NCBI GenBank assembly: GCA_049325415.1
Contig: JBMOLL010000144.1
Span: 67,795-131,794 of the forward strand
Origin: JBMOLL01 sp049325415
GTDB lineage: Bacteria; Bacteroidota; Bacteroidia; Bacteroidales; GCA-2748055
Direction of reading: 5' to 3'
Length of the DNA: 64,000 nucleotides
Position numbers and translations under genes: made by a program
Shown here: one piece after another, positions 36,722-46,572 of the stretch
Layout of the letters: each line of letters starts with the position of its first letter
Numbering within the stretch: position 1 is the first letter of the stretch
The notes under the pieces: model-generated
Database searches by the model: none
Told to the model about the DNA's origin: nothing
What the model saw: only the letters and a program-made list of their open reading frames with translations

Positions 36722-39700
36722 ATGAAACTAATCTACATCTTTGGAATTAGTCTCATCTTCAGTATTTTACCATTATCTCTCAACGCGCAGAACACCAGGG
36801 TGACTCTTAACATGGTAGCTGTGCCGCTGAATGATGTACTGAATGAGATTGAAAAGAAAAGTGAATACACTTTCCTGCTTAATCAGGAATTTGTTGATGT
36901 TAAGCGTACGGTGACGGCAGTGTATACCGATACGCCCATCAGTGAGATCCTGGATGACCTGTTCAGGGGCCAGAATATCAATGTGGTCACTTCAGGAAAA
37001 CAGATCGTTCTCACTCCGATCAGCCAGGACCCTGCTGTTAAGATCCAGCCCCGTCAGATCACCGGAAAAGTGACCGACGCAAAAAACGGTGAACCCCTTC
37101 CCGGAGTGACGATCCTGGTAAAGGGGACCACCAGCGGATCGATCACCGGCATCGATGGATCATACAGTATTATGGTTCAGTCGGCCGCCGACATCCTTGT
37201 TTTTTCGTACCTGGGCTATGAGACCAGGGAAGTCAGTACAGCCGGTAACAACGTGCTCAATATTCAGTTGAGCGAAGTGGCCATCGAGCTGGAGAGCGTG
37301 GTCGTTACCGCTCTGGGCGTCAGACGCGAAGAGAAGGCGCTGGGCTATTCTGTTCAGAAGATGGAAGGCGAGGCCATTCAGACAGTCAAACTGGCCGATC
37401 CCACCTCGACCCTGACCGGTAAGATCTCCGGTCTGATGATCAAGAACAGCACCAACTTCGGGACCGATCCGGTGATCACCCTCAGGGGTGAGAATCCGTT
37501 GATTGTTGTTGATGGTGTACCTTATTACAATATTTCCATCAACGATATTTCCCCCGACGACATCAAAAGCATCGACGTGCTGAAAGGCCCTACCGCCTCT
37601 GCACTCTATGGCTACCGGGGTGCCAATGGCGCCATTATGGTGACCACCATCCGCGGAAATGAGCAGAAGGGGATGAAGGTAAGTTTCAACTCCTCCACCA
37701 TGTTCAACCTGGGCTTCATAGTTACCCCAAAGACCCAGACTTCCTACTCCTCCGGTTACAACGGAAAATATGCCGATGACTATATCTGGGGGGATAAACT
37801 GGATATCGGCCGCACAGCCACCCTCTGGGACCCCTATGAAATGGTGTGGAAGGAAAATACCCCGCTGGTTTCAAAAGGGAAGGACAATCTGAAGAATTTT
37901 CAGGAACTGGGCTATGTTACCAACAACAACATCAGTATTGTTAACCAGACGGAGAACGGATCGATTCGCTCTTCCATCTCCTATATCAACAACAAGGGAC
38001 AGTTCCCCAACCAGTATCTGAGCAAATACAACTATTCTCTCGGGGGAGAGATTAAACTGGATAAGCTTACCCTTGAATCCAATTTCAGCTATTCCAAGCA
38101 CAGCAGTCCGAATATCAGGGGAAGCCAGTATTCGGGCGGATACCTGTATAACATTATCGGATGGGTGGGTGCCGAGTGGGATATCCGCGATTTCACCAAC
38201 TACTGGCTGGTGAAGGATGAAAGCCAGAACTGGTTCAACATGGAGTGGTACGATAACCCGTATTTTATTGCCAATGAGGTGATTAAAACCATGGACCGGG
38301 ATGTTTTGAACGGGTTTGTCACAGCAAGTTACAAGGTCAGCTCCTGGATGAAGGTGCTGTTGCGGACCGGTCTTGACAGCTATATCGACCGCAATGTCTC
38401 CCGCAACCCGATCAGCGCCAGGAACGCCTGGAGTAATCTCGGTTACTATTCGGAAGAAAAGTACACAGGTTGGAGCATCAACAACGATCTGATCCTGTCG
38501 GTGGATAAAACCTTCGGGAAATTCAGAGTGGAAGGGCTGTTTGGCGGAACCATCTTCTACAAGAAGGATGATTATTTTAATGCCTACACCAAGGGCGGAC
38601 TATCCATCCCGGGCTATTACTCCCTTAAGGCATCTGTCGACCCGATCGGCTGGGATACCTGGATCAGGCCCCAGCAGGTGAACAGCTTGTATTCCCGGAT
38701 CAGCCTTTCCTATGGTAGCATTGCCTATCTTGATGTTACCGGTCGTAAGGACTGGCCTTCGACCCTCAATGTATCTTATTTCTATCCTTCAGTCGGCAGC
38801 AGCCTGATCCTTTCCGAACTTCTGCCGGAAATGAACTGGCTCGACCTCTGGAAGATCAGGGGATCCTGGACCATGTCGAAGAAACCTGCCGGAGTGTTCG
38901 AGATCAACAATGCCTACGAGGTGGTCAACGAGGTGTGGAGCGGGTATAACAGTGCCTATCTGCCCGATGTACTCAAAGGTTCAGGCTACGGTCCGGAAAC
39001 GGCGCAGACCTATGAATTCGGTACCTCGGCACATTTCTTCGGGAACCGCGCAAATATCGACGTGACCATGTACCGCAAGAGGATGTACGACTTCCTTATT
39101 GAAGCACCGCTGAGTGATGCCACAGGCTATAGTTCCAGCTATATCAATTCCGACGAAGTGTGGATGAACAAAGGTCTGGAGATCATGGCCGGGATCACCC
39201 CGGTGAAAACCGATGATCTCCGCTGGGATCTTCGCTTTAACTGGTCGAAGGATGTTACCGTTTACAGTCAGCTTGACTCGGTTTATTCGGAAGACCAGAT
39301 GTGGATTAAGGTCGGTGAGAGAGTGGATGCCTTTACCACAACCGACTGGATTCGGGACCCCGATGGCAACCTGATCAACCGCAACGGCTACCCGATCCGT
39401 TCCAACTACGAAAGTGTGGTGGGTTACCTGAATCCCGACTGGATCTGGGGTTTTAACACCTCGCTGACCTGGAAGAACCTGGCCTTTTCCCTGTCGGTTG
39501 ACGGCAGGATGGGCGGCAGTTCCTTCTCCCGTCTGGATGCTCTGCTCTGGAACTCGGGAGCCCATTACCTCACCGACACCCAGTACCGCTACGACGAAGT
39601 GGTGAACGGTGAAAAAACCTACATCGGTCCCGGTGTGAAAGTGATTTCCGGAACCGTCACCTACGATTCTTACGGGAATATCACCTCCGACACGAGGGAA

Positions 39701-40018
39701 TATGCGCCCAACGATGTGGCAGTCTCCTACGAGAGCTATATCCGGAGCCATTATTATATGGGAGCCTGGAGCTGGTGCAGCCAGGATATTCTCGATGAGA
39801 CCTTCCTGAAACTCCGCGAGGTATCCGTAACCTACACGGTACCGCGCGCCATCAGTGAGAAACTGAAGCTGGATGACCTCGCCATTTCGCTGGTCGGACA
39901 GAACCTGCTGTACTGGGGCAAGGAATACAAGATGACGGATCCCGACTACGGTCAGACCTGGGACCTGGTGTCTCCTTCCATCCGCTACGCCGGTGTTAAC
40001 ATCAGGTTTAACTTCTAA
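36722..40018 (+). CDS. SusC/RagA-type TonB-dependent transporter with STN signalling domain
   Basis: About 1098 residues from the ATG at 36722; an in-frame start at 36650 would precede the signal peptide. After the signal peptide (FSILPLSLNAQ) come an STN domain (VTLNMVAVPLNDVLNEIEKKS...), a carboxypeptidase-D-like plug extension (GKVTDAKNGEPLPGVTILVKGT), a TonB-box/plug region (VVVTALGVRREEKALGYSVQ) and a 22-strand barrel ending IRFNF. The STN domain relays substrate binding to FecR. The substrate is unknown. Paired with SusD 12 bases downstream. Confidence 0.95.
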   Translation: MKLIYIFGISLIFSILPLSLNAQNTRVTLNMVAVPLNDVLNEIEKKSEYTFLLNQEFVDVKRTVTAVYTDTPISEILDDLFRGQNINVVTSGKQIVLTPISQDPAVKIQPRQITGKVTDAKNGEPLPGVTILVKGTTSGSITGIDGSYSIMVQSAADILVFSYLGYETREVSTAGNNVLNIQLSEVAIELESVVVTALGVRREEKALGYSVQKMEGEAIQTVKLADPTSTLTGKISGLMIKNSTNFGTDPVITLRGENPLIVVDGVPYYNISINDISPDDIKSIDVLKGPTASALYGYRGANGAIMVTTIRGNEQKGMKVSFNSSTMFNLGFIVTPKTQTSYSSGYNGKYADDYIWGDKLDIGRTATLWDPYEMVWKENTPLVSKGKDNLKNFQELGYVTNNNISIVNQTENGSIRSSISYINNKGQFPNQYLSKYNYSLGGEIKLDKLTLESNFSYSKHSSPNIRGSQYSGGYLYNIIGWVGAEWDIRDFTNYWLVKDESQNWFNMEWYDNPYFIANEVIKTMDRDVLNGFVTASYKVSSWMKVLLRTGLDSYIDRNVSRNPISARNAWSNLGYYSEEKYTGWSINNDLILSVDKTFGKFRVEGLFGGTIFYKKDDYFNAYTKGGLSIPGYYSLKASVDPIGWDTWIRPQQVNSLYSRISLSYGSIAYLDVTGRKDWPSTLNVSYFYPSVGSSLILSELLPEMNWLDLWKIRGSWTMSKKPAGVFEINNAYEVVNEVWSGYNSAYLPDVLKGSGYGPETAQTYEFGTSAHFFGNRANIDVTMYRKRMYDFLIEAPLSDATGYSSSYINSDEVWMNKGLEIMAGITPVKTDDLRWDLRFNWSKDVTVYSQLDSVYSEDQMWIKVGERVDAFTTTDWIRDPDGNLINRNGYPIRSNYESVVGYLNPDWIWGFNTSLTWKNLAFSLSVDGRMGGSSFSRLDALLWNSGAHYLTDTQYRYDEVVNGEKTYIGPGVKVISGTVTYDSYGNITSDTREYAPNDVAVSYESYIRSHYYMGAWSWCSQDILDETFLKLREVSVTYTVPRAISEKLKLDDLAISLVGQNLLYWGKEYKMTDPDYGQTWDLVSPSIRYAGVNIRFNF

Positions 40019-40030
40019 AAAATGACAGTC

Positions 40031-41551
40031 ATGAAAAAGATAACGATAGTGATTCTTGGTCTGGTCCTGCTGCCCTGGTTCCATTCCTGCTCCAACTTCG
40101 AGGAACTGAATACAGACCCCAATCAGACCTCTTCCGTAACCGCAGAGATGCTGGCTACGAACCTGATCCTGGGTACCACCCGCTATCCCGGTGTGGGAAA
40201 GGATTTCCTCTACAAGGATATGCTGGCCAAATACATCTCTTACATGGAAGGGGCGACCGGCTACCAGTACAATGAGTTCGACCGCACCTATTTCGGTTCC
40301 ATGCTGAAACTGAAAAATGTGGATAAGATGATCGAAGCCGCATCCGGCACCACCTTTGAAAGTGCTTACCGCGGACTGGGTCATTTCGTGAGAGCCTATA
40401 CCTTTTTTAACCTCACCATGGCTGTGGGGGATATTCCGTATTCGGAAGCGATCATGGGGGAGGACGGGATCCTCAATCCGAAGTACGATACCCAGAAAGA
40501 CGTTTTCCTGGGGATCCTCCGCGAACTGGAACAGGCCGACAGCCTGTTTGCCGTGGCCCGCGATTTTACGGGCGACATGATCTACCAGGGCAAGGTAGCC
40601 CAGTGGCAGAAGGCAAGCAATAACCTTGAGCTGAAGGTGCTTACCCATCTATACAAGAAAACGGCGGATACCGACCTGAAAGTGGTTGAACGTTTTAATG
40701 AGATCGTGACTGGCAAGGCGCTTATGACTTCCTCCAGCGACAACTTCCAGCTGGTTTATTCGGATGTACAGGTTGAGTACTATCCTTTCTTCAACAGCAA
40801 CTTCAGGAAATACCCGATCATGAGCACCACGATTGTGGATAAGATGAAGGAACTGAACGATTACCGGCTTTTCTACTTTGCAGCACCGGCTCTCGCCGAG
40901 GTTGCAGCCGGAAAGCTCGGGAACGACTGGGATGCCTATGTGGGGGTTGATCCTTCGGACGATTTCAGTTCGATCAGTGCCCGATATGCAGCCAACCAGG
41001 TGAGCGGAATCAATGCCCGTTACTACGCCCTTGAGCAGGGCGAACCCACCTTCCTGCTGAGCTATGCCGAACAGTGTTTCATGATTGCTGAAGGGATCGT
41101 TCGCGGCTGGGTCACCGGTGATGCCAAATCGTACTACGATGACGGTGTAACAGCTGCCCTGCAGTTTGTAGCCGATTTTACACCCGATGATTCCCTGTAC
41201 CATCACGATATGAAGATTGATGCCACGGTGATCAGCAATTACCTGGCCGGAAGCGACGTAGCCTTTAACGGCAGCGATGAAGAGAAACTTCAGAAGATCT
41301 GGCAGCAGCGTTACCTGATGGGATTCATGCAGGATGGCTGGAACAGCTATTATGAATACAGGAGGGTAGGATACCCCGAATTCCCCATCAATGAGCTCAC
41401 CAACCTGAATCCCGATAAAACCAAATTGCCGGTAAGGTGGATGTATCCCGACAAGGAGCTGGCCAATAACCGGGAACAGGTGGAGGAGGCCATCAACCGT
41501 CAGTTCGGGGGCAATGATGCAGTGACGGAACTGATGTGGATACTTGAATGA
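40031..41551 (+). CDS. SusD/RagB-family nutrient-binding lipoprotein
   Basis: About 506 residues from the ATG at 40031, with lipobox LPWFHSC. The mature start SNFEELNTDPNQTSS is typical of the SusD-like_2 group. TPR-like helices follow, for example YRGLGHFVRAYTFFNLTMAVGDIPYSEA. SusD caps the SusC barrel and captures the substrate at the cell surface. The gene closely follows its SusC partner. Confidence 0.95.
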   Translation: MKKITIVILGLVLLPWFHSCSNFEELNTDPNQTSSVTAEMLATNLILGTTRYPGVGKDFLYKDMLAKYISYMEGATGYQYNEFDRTYFGSMLKLKNVDKMIEAASGTTFESAYRGLGHFVRAYTFFNLTMAVGDIPYSEAIMGEDGILNPKYDTQKDVFLGILRELEQADSLFAVARDFTGDMIYQGKVAQWQKASNNLELKVLTHLYKKTADTDLKVVERFNEIVTGKALMTSSSDNFQLVYSDVQVEYYPFFNSNFRKYPIMSTTIVDKMKELNDYRLFYFAAPALAEVAAGKLGNDWDAYVGVDPSDDFSSISARYAANQVSGINARYYALEQGEPTFLLSYAEQCFMIAEGIVRGWVTGDAKSYYDDGVTAALQFVADFTPDDSLYHHDMKIDATVISNYLAGSDVAFNGSDEEKLQKIWQQRYLMGFMQDGWNSYYEYRRVGYPEFPINELTNLNPDKTKLPVRWMYPDKELANNREQVEEAINRQFGGNDAVTELMWILE

Positions 41552-41606
41552 TCAGCAAACAAAGAGAATACAGTTAACTAACCAATTACAAATTAAACAA
41601 GACACT

Positions 41607-42563
41607 ATGAAAACACGTAGATTCCTTAGTTCCCTGGTCCTGACAGCAGTGACCGGAATGATGGCTTTCGCCACCGTACCCGAGAAAACCGGCTGGTGGA
41701 GATTTGACAATCCCTCCGATATGCTGAAAGCAGAAATCGGTTCAGCACTGGTTCTTACCGGTTCTGATGAGTCGGTCGACGGCCCTGTTACCGGTAATAA
41801 AGCCATCAAAGTAGGCACCGGCAGTTACCTGGCGATGGAGCATGGTATAACTGCACCGGTGAATGAATATACCCTGCAGATTGATTTTATGGTGCCCGTT
41901 CTCGATGGTTTCAATGCCATCTTCCAGACGACCCCGGACAACAGCGATGATGCTGAGTTTTTCATTAATGGCGACAGCAAACTGGGCGCATGGAGATTCG
42001 GGTACACCGAAAATGTTGTGGAAGCCAATACCTGGTACAGGATGGTAGTTTCCGTGAAGAACGGTGAATTTTACCGTATTTATGTCAATGGCAGCCTCTG
42101 GCTTGAAGGCGTTGCACAGGAAGCCGACAGCCGGGATGCCTTGCAGTCGGCCCTGCTCCTCTTTGCCGATGAAGACGGTGAGGACAAGGAAATTCATTGC
42201 GCTGAGGTAGCCATCTGGAACGTTGCCCTTACCGGTGACGAAGTGGCAGAACTCGGCAACGCCTCCGCACCCTATGTCGGAATTATGAATCAGGTAGCGG
42301 GTAACGGTGACCTCGGTCAGGCCTATCCTAATCCCTTCTCCTCCTCAGCAAGTTTTAACTACGAGGTACGCGAGACCGGAGCTGTAGCTTTCCATGTGTA
42401 CGATTTTGCAGGGAAAGAGGTCAGTGTAATCCGTGAAGGTGTGAAAACACCCGGCAGCTATACCATGACTCTTTCGTCGGAAAACCTTGTTAATGGCGTG
42501 TATCTTGTAAAAATGGATGCCAGCGGAACAAGCAGTACCCGTAGAGTGGTTGTATTGAAGTAA
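41607..42563 (+). CDS. Secreted LamG-like protein with type IX sorting domain
   Basis: About 318 residues from the ATG at 41607. The signal peptide is FLSSLVLTAVTGMMAFA. A concanavalin/LamG-type jelly roll (residues about 25-215; EYTLQIDFMVPVLDGFNAIFQT, NTWYRMVVSVKNGEFYRIYVNG, EIHCAEVAIWNVALTGDEVAELG) is followed by a C-terminal type IX sorting domain (LGQAYPNPFSSSASFNYEV...NGVYLVKMDASGTSSTRRVVVLK). LamG domains bind glycans or other ligands at the surface. It follows SusD by 55 bases and resembles the N-terminus of the next protein. No catalytic residues seen. Confidence 0.9.
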   Translation: MKTRRFLSSLVLTAVTGMMAFATVPEKTGWWRFDNPSDMLKAEIGSALVLTGSDESVDGPVTGNKAIKVGTGSYLAMEHGITAPVNEYTLQIDFMVPVLDGFNAIFQTTPDNSDDAEFFINGDSKLGAWRFGYTENVVEANTWYRMVVSVKNGEFYRIYVNGSLWLEGVAQEADSRDALQSALLLFADEDGEDKEIHCAEVAIWNVALTGDEVAELGNASAPYVGIMNQVAGNGDLGQAYPNPFSSSASFNYEVRETGAVAFHVYDFAGKEVSVIREGVKTPGSYTMTLSSENLVNGVYLVKMDASGTSSTRRVVVLK

Positions 42564-42655
42564 TACTGGCCATTATCAACAAATGGTCCCGTCGGATTTC
42601 GATTTATAGTTTTAGTTTTCTTTCCGGTTCCATCCGGAACCTGTTCAGTTAGCCT

Positions 42656-42682
42656 GCTGCCCCGGCGCCTGCCCGGGGCAGC
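42656..42682 (+). terminator. GC-rich hairpin after the LamG gene
   Basis: Perfect 10-bp stem GCTGCCCCGG (42656-42665)/CCGGGGCAGC (42673-42682) with a seven-base loop, preceded by a smaller GGTTCC/GGAACC hairpin at 42626-42641. Only a weak TCTTCT follows, so it may attenuate rather than end transcription before the phosphatase gene. Confidence 0.5.
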
Positions 42683-42787
42683 TCTTCTGACAGAATCCTG
42701 AAACGAAAAATCAGCTGTCAGGACCCGACTGTTGCTTTTACAGCTGTTGAGGCTATTTTTTATTTTTGAAGTGTAGTGAGAATTCCT

Positions 42788-45316
42788 ATGAAGAAGATCT
42801 GTTTTTTGTTAGTTTTCATCCTGATAGCCCCTGGTTTATTCGCCATCTCAGGAAGCTTTGATCCGGGTCCGGCAGGACAGTGGAAGTTCGACGATCCCTC
42901 AGACCTTCTTAAGGCTGAAGCAGGAAGAGGTGTTCCCCTGGAGCTGAAAGGATCGCACACTGCAGTGGACGGTCCTGAAATGGGCAATGGTGCGGTTCAG
43001 ATCGGACCGGGGAGCTGGTACGTTATGAAACACAGGACAGCACCAAACGGGGGAGGTTCGTTTGTTAACGAGTATTCCCTGTTGTTTGATTTCATGATCC
43101 CGGAGAAGGATATCTGGCATACTTTCTTTCAGACCAATATGGATAACAGCAACGACGGGGATTTTTTCATCAATCCTTCGGGAAACATTGGAGTTGCCGC
43201 CGTCGGTTACGGCTCCTACGAAACAGTTCCGGGCGAATGGTACCGGCTGGTTATTTCGGTGAAGAATGGATCATTTTTCAAATGCTATCTCGATGGTGAG
43301 CTGTTCCTTTCCGGTACGGTCCAGGATATCGACGGGCGTTTTTCCCTCGACAGCCTTCTCCTGGTCTTTGCCGATGAGGACGGGGAGGACGGCCGGATCA
43401 ACTGTGCCGAACTGGCTTTCTGGAACAGGGCACTGAGTGCGGATGAGGTGGAAAATCTGGGTGGCTACGGCCATCATACCGGGCCATTCCTTATGTTCAG
43501 AAAGCCTTACCTGCAGTCTCCTTCCATGAACTCCATGACTATAAGCTGGCACGACACCTCTGCCGTGGGAACAAAGGTTGAATACGGCACCGGTCCGGAA
43601 CTGGGTCAGAGCACTTCCGGCACTTCCGAACTGGTAGCAGTGCCTTACCGCTGGCATACTGTAAAACTTACTTCTCTTGCCCCGGGCACGGTTTATTATT
43701 ACCGTGTGAGCTCAGGCAGCGCCAGCTCGCCGGTGTACCGTTTCAAAACACTGCCTGAGGAGGAGAACACAGGGATCATCCGTTTCCTGATCTTCGGCGA
43801 TGTCCATTCCTCGGATACTACCGCTTCCGGTAAAGTGGTCCGGGCTGCAAGGGACAAAATAAGTGAATTGTATGGTCAGGATCCGGAGAAAGCCATAAAC
43901 GGGATTTTTAATACGGGGGATATCGTTATGAGCGGGAACTCCGTTGCCGAATACTCGACGAAACACTTCAGCCCGATGGCCCCTCTCACAGCCTGGCTGC
44001 CTTCGATGGTAGTGGCCGGGAACCATGAAGGGGAAAGCCCGTATTTTTATCAGTACATGAAGCTCGATGATCTGTCGGTCTTTCCGTCCACGAGTCCGCT
44101 CCGGGAAAAAGTCTGGTACCTCAGGGTGGAGAATGCCCTGTTTATCGGTCTGAATACCAATATTACCGAACAGTATGGCACAACCATGGCCAGCTGGCTG
44201 GATGGTTTCCTTAACACAGCGGAGCAGGATGCCACCATTGATTTCGTCTATCTGTTCTTCCATCATCCGCCGTTCTCCGAACTCTGGTATCCGGTGATCA
44301 CCTTCGATAACGGTCCGGCCTATGTTCAGAACACCCTTTTCCCGGTCATTGAAAAGTACAGCAAGGTGATGGAGATCCATTACGGGCATACACACGGCTT
44401 TGAAAGAGGAACCATAAAGTCCGGAAGGGATGATGGCGATTTCAGGATAATTTGCGGTGGTGGCGGAGGCGGTTTCCTCGATCCCTGGGTGGAAGGACTG
44501 AATTATAATTACGACGATATTCACATTAGCTACAGCCATTTCGGTTACCAGATCCTTGAGATCGATCCTGCTGAGCACAGTTACAGGTCTACCAGTTATA
44601 GTCTTGGTAATAAATTGGATTTCAGGAATAACGAAGCAGTCGACTCATGGTATCGGAAGACGGATCAGCCGGCACCGTCCACACCGGTCGCTGAAAGTGT
44701 GGAGGTGCTTAATGATTATATTCAGTTCGGGTCCTCTGCCTATGAAGGCATGGATTCGCTGATGACCGTGGAACTGCAGATTGTCGACAGCGCCGATGTT
44801 GAGCATATCCGCTTTGAAAAGTTCTTCCACTGGACCGATATCTACGGGGTCGACGATGTCGGTATGCCCTTTGATCTGAACGCAGGAAAGGATCTTTGTG
44901 CGTTGAGGATTCGTCGGGATGAGTTATCGGGAAATGAGACCCACCTCTTCAGGGTGAGGTACAGGGATCATAATCTCCGCTGGAGCGCCTGGTCAAATAC
45001 CATTCCTTTCAGGGAGGTCAGGATCACGGAAAATCCGGCCGACATGACCCGTTATTACCTCGGACCGGCCTTCCCCAATCCTTCAGGCAGCGAGGCTTTT
45101 TTCGATTATCACCTGCCGGAAAGAGGGGAGGTTATTTTCAAAATATACAATGCCGACAGCCGCCTGCTGGAAGAATATAATGCAGGGATCCTCGACCGGG
45201 GAAGTTACAGTTTCAGCCTGGATACTGCCGCCTATCCCGGCGGTGTATTCTTTTGCTCTCTGAATTCGGGCGGTGTTTCGATCACAAAAAAACTTGTTAT
45301 CATGAAACAGCCCTGA
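42788..45316 (+). CDS. Secreted LamG-purple acid phosphatase-like metallophosphoesterase with type IX sorting domain
   Basis: About 842 residues from the ATG at 42788 (a GTG at 42776 is possible). Signal peptide, then a LamG-like domain (about 20-225) closely similar to the preceding gene's, a fibronectin-like purple-acid-phosphatase N-terminal domain (YLQSPSMNSMTISWHDTS), and a calcineurin-like phosphoesterase domain with full metal motifs: GDVHSS (about 336), NTGDIV, GNHEGE, FHHPPF and GHTHGFE (about 533). A C-terminal type IX sorting domain (LGPAFPNPSGSEAFFDY...KKLVIMKQP) ends it. Predicted to release phosphate from an organic phosphate at the cell surface. Overlaps the convergent MFS gene by 17 bases. 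Confidence 0.9.
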   Translation: MKKICFLLVFILIAPGLFAISGSFDPGPAGQWKFDDPSDLLKAEAGRGVPLELKGSHTAVDGPEMGNGAVQIGPGSWYVMKHRTAPNGGGSFVNEYSLLFDFMIPEKDIWHTFFQTNMDNSNDGDFFINPSGNIGVAAVGYGSYETVPGEWYRLVISVKNGSFFKCYLDGELFLSGTVQDIDGRFSLDSLLLVFADEDGEDGRINCAELAFWNRALSADEVENLGGYGHHTGPFLMFRKPYLQSPSMNSMTISWHDTSAVGTKVEYGTGPELGQSTSGTSELVAVPYRWHTVKLTSLAPGTVYYYRVSSGSASSPVYRFKTLPEEENTGIIRFLIFGDVHSSDTTASGKVVRAARDKISELYGQDPEKAINGIFNTGDIVMSGNSVAEYSTKHFSPMAPLTAWLPSMVVAGNHEGESPYFYQYMKLDDLSVFPSTSPLREKVWYLRVENALFIGLNTNITEQYGTTMASWLDGFLNTAEQDATIDFVYLFFHHPPFSELWYPVITFDNGPAYVQNTLFPVIEKYSKVMEIHYGHTHGFERGTIKSGRDDGDFRIICGGGGGGFLDPWVEGLNYNYDDIHISYSHFGYQILEIDPAEHSYRSTSYSLGNKLDFRNNEAVDSWYRKTDQPAPSTPVAESVEVLNDYIQFGSSAYEGMDSLMTVELQIVDSADVEHIRFEKFFHWTDIYGVDDVGMPFDLNAGKDLCALRIRRDELSGNETHLFRVRYRDHNLRWSAWSNTIPFREVRITENPADMTRYYLGPAFPNPSGSEAFFDYHLPERGEVIFKIYNADSRLLEEYNAGILDRGSYSFSLDTAAYPGGVFFCSLNSGGVSITKKLVIMKQP

Positions 45317-46490
45317 CCCCGGATTTTCTGTACCTTAGGGTGTAAACCAGCATAAGCAAAGCTGCAGTAAAAGCCATCACCGCACCGAACCAGAAGGGTG
45401 CCGATGAACTGACCCGGTCGTAAAGCAAGCCCGCAATAAGGCTGGCGGGAAGAAGTGTGATCCCCAGAACCGCATGGTAGATCCCGAAGGCAGAGCCCTT
45501 GAGTTCGGGGCCGGCAAGATCGGCAACCAGTGCCTTCTGAGAGCTGTCGGTCAGGGCGCTGTAAATTCCGTAGAGAACAAACAGTCCACCAAAGATCCAG
45601 ATATTATTGAAGGTGCCGAAGAGTGCATAAACCAGGGCGTAGATCAGGAAGCCGCTTATTATCAATATTTCCCTGCCGATCCGGTCGGAGAGCTTCCCGG
45701 CAGGAATGGCCACAATCACGGATGCGGTGTTGAATATCATGTAGATAAAGGGGATCATAGACTTGTCGACCCCGGTTTCGGCCGTTCGCACGAGTAAAAG
45801 CGCATCGGTGGAATTTCCCAGGGAGAAAAAAACCGTGATGGCAAGGAAGAAATAAAAGCGGGAGGGGAGTTTCTTCAGGTGGAATTTCCCGGTGGAAGTG
45901 CTATTAATTCTGCCTGCTTCCTTTACGAAAAGAACGATATTTATCACTCCCAGCACAGCAGGAATGGTTGCAAGCAGGAAGATCAGCCTGTAGTTTTCGG
46001 CGGAGAGTCGCAATACAAAAAACGCAACCAGCGGACCGAGGATGGCTCCGCTGTTATCCATCGCCTTGTGAAATCCGAAATTCCTTCCGGCCGTACCCGA
46101 ACCACGCGTACCGGCTATGAGGCTGTCCCTCGGAGCCGTGCGGATCCCTTTCCCGATTCTCTCCAGGAACCTGAATACAAGTACCTGGAAAGGACGAAGT
46201 GCTCTGGCATACAGCGGGGTTACCAGGGCTGTGATCCCGTAGCCAATGATCAGAAATGGTTTGTTTTTTCCAATCTTATCGCTCCAGATCCCCGAAACGG
46301 CCTTTAAGAGTGAGGCGGTACTTTCCGCAATCCCTTCGATAAGCGACAGGGCGGTTTTTGATGCACCGATAGACAGCAGGAAAAGCGGCATCACGCTGTA
46401 TATCATTTTGGTGGAGGTGTCGGTAAGAAAACTGGTGAGGCCCGTAAAGAAGACATTACGCTCAAGCCCGGCTATTTTTTCTTTTTTCAT
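45300..46490 (-). CDS. Major facilitator superfamily transporter
   Basis: A 396-residue integral inner-membrane protein with about 12 hydrophobic segments. The MFS loop 2-3 motif area is SGIWSDKIGKNKPFLIIGYGI, and the second-half equivalent is AGKLSDRIGREILIISGFLIYALVYALF. RTAPRDSLIAGTRGSG in the cytoplasmic loop is typical of a Bacteroidota MFS group near multidrug and sugar-phosphate carriers. Substrate unknown. Its 3' end overlaps the phosphatase gene on the other strand. Confidence 0.9.
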   Translation of the reverse strand: MKKEKIAGLERNVFFTGLTSFLTDTSTKMIYSVMPLFLLSIGASKTALSLIEGIAESTASLLKAVSGIWSDKIGKNKPFLIIGYGITALVTPLYARALRPFQVLVFRFLERIGKGIRTAPRDSLIAGTRGSGTAGRNFGFHKAMDNSGAILGPLVAFFVLRLSAENYRLIFLLATIPAVLGVINIVLFVKEAGRINSTSTGKFHLKKLPSRFYFFLAITVFFSLGNSTDALLLVRTAETGVDKSMIPFIYMIFNTASVIVAIPAGKLSDRIGREILIISGFLIYALVYALFGTFNNIWIFGGLFVLYGIYSALTDSSQKALVADLAGPELKGSAFGIYHAVLGITLLPASLIAGLLYDRVSSSAPFWFGAVMAFTAALLMLVYTLRYRKSGVRAVS

Positions 46491-46572
46491 TTCAGGAAGA
46501 GGAAAACCATTTAACGGCGTTTACCGGAACACAACGGCGTAACTTTTATTTGAATACCGGGAATGACCTGGG

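Noticed and set aside
38981..40648. 555-codon minus-strand open frame
   Set aside because: Lies opposite the SusC/SusD genes, whose reading frames are unmistakable; no recognisable protein features.
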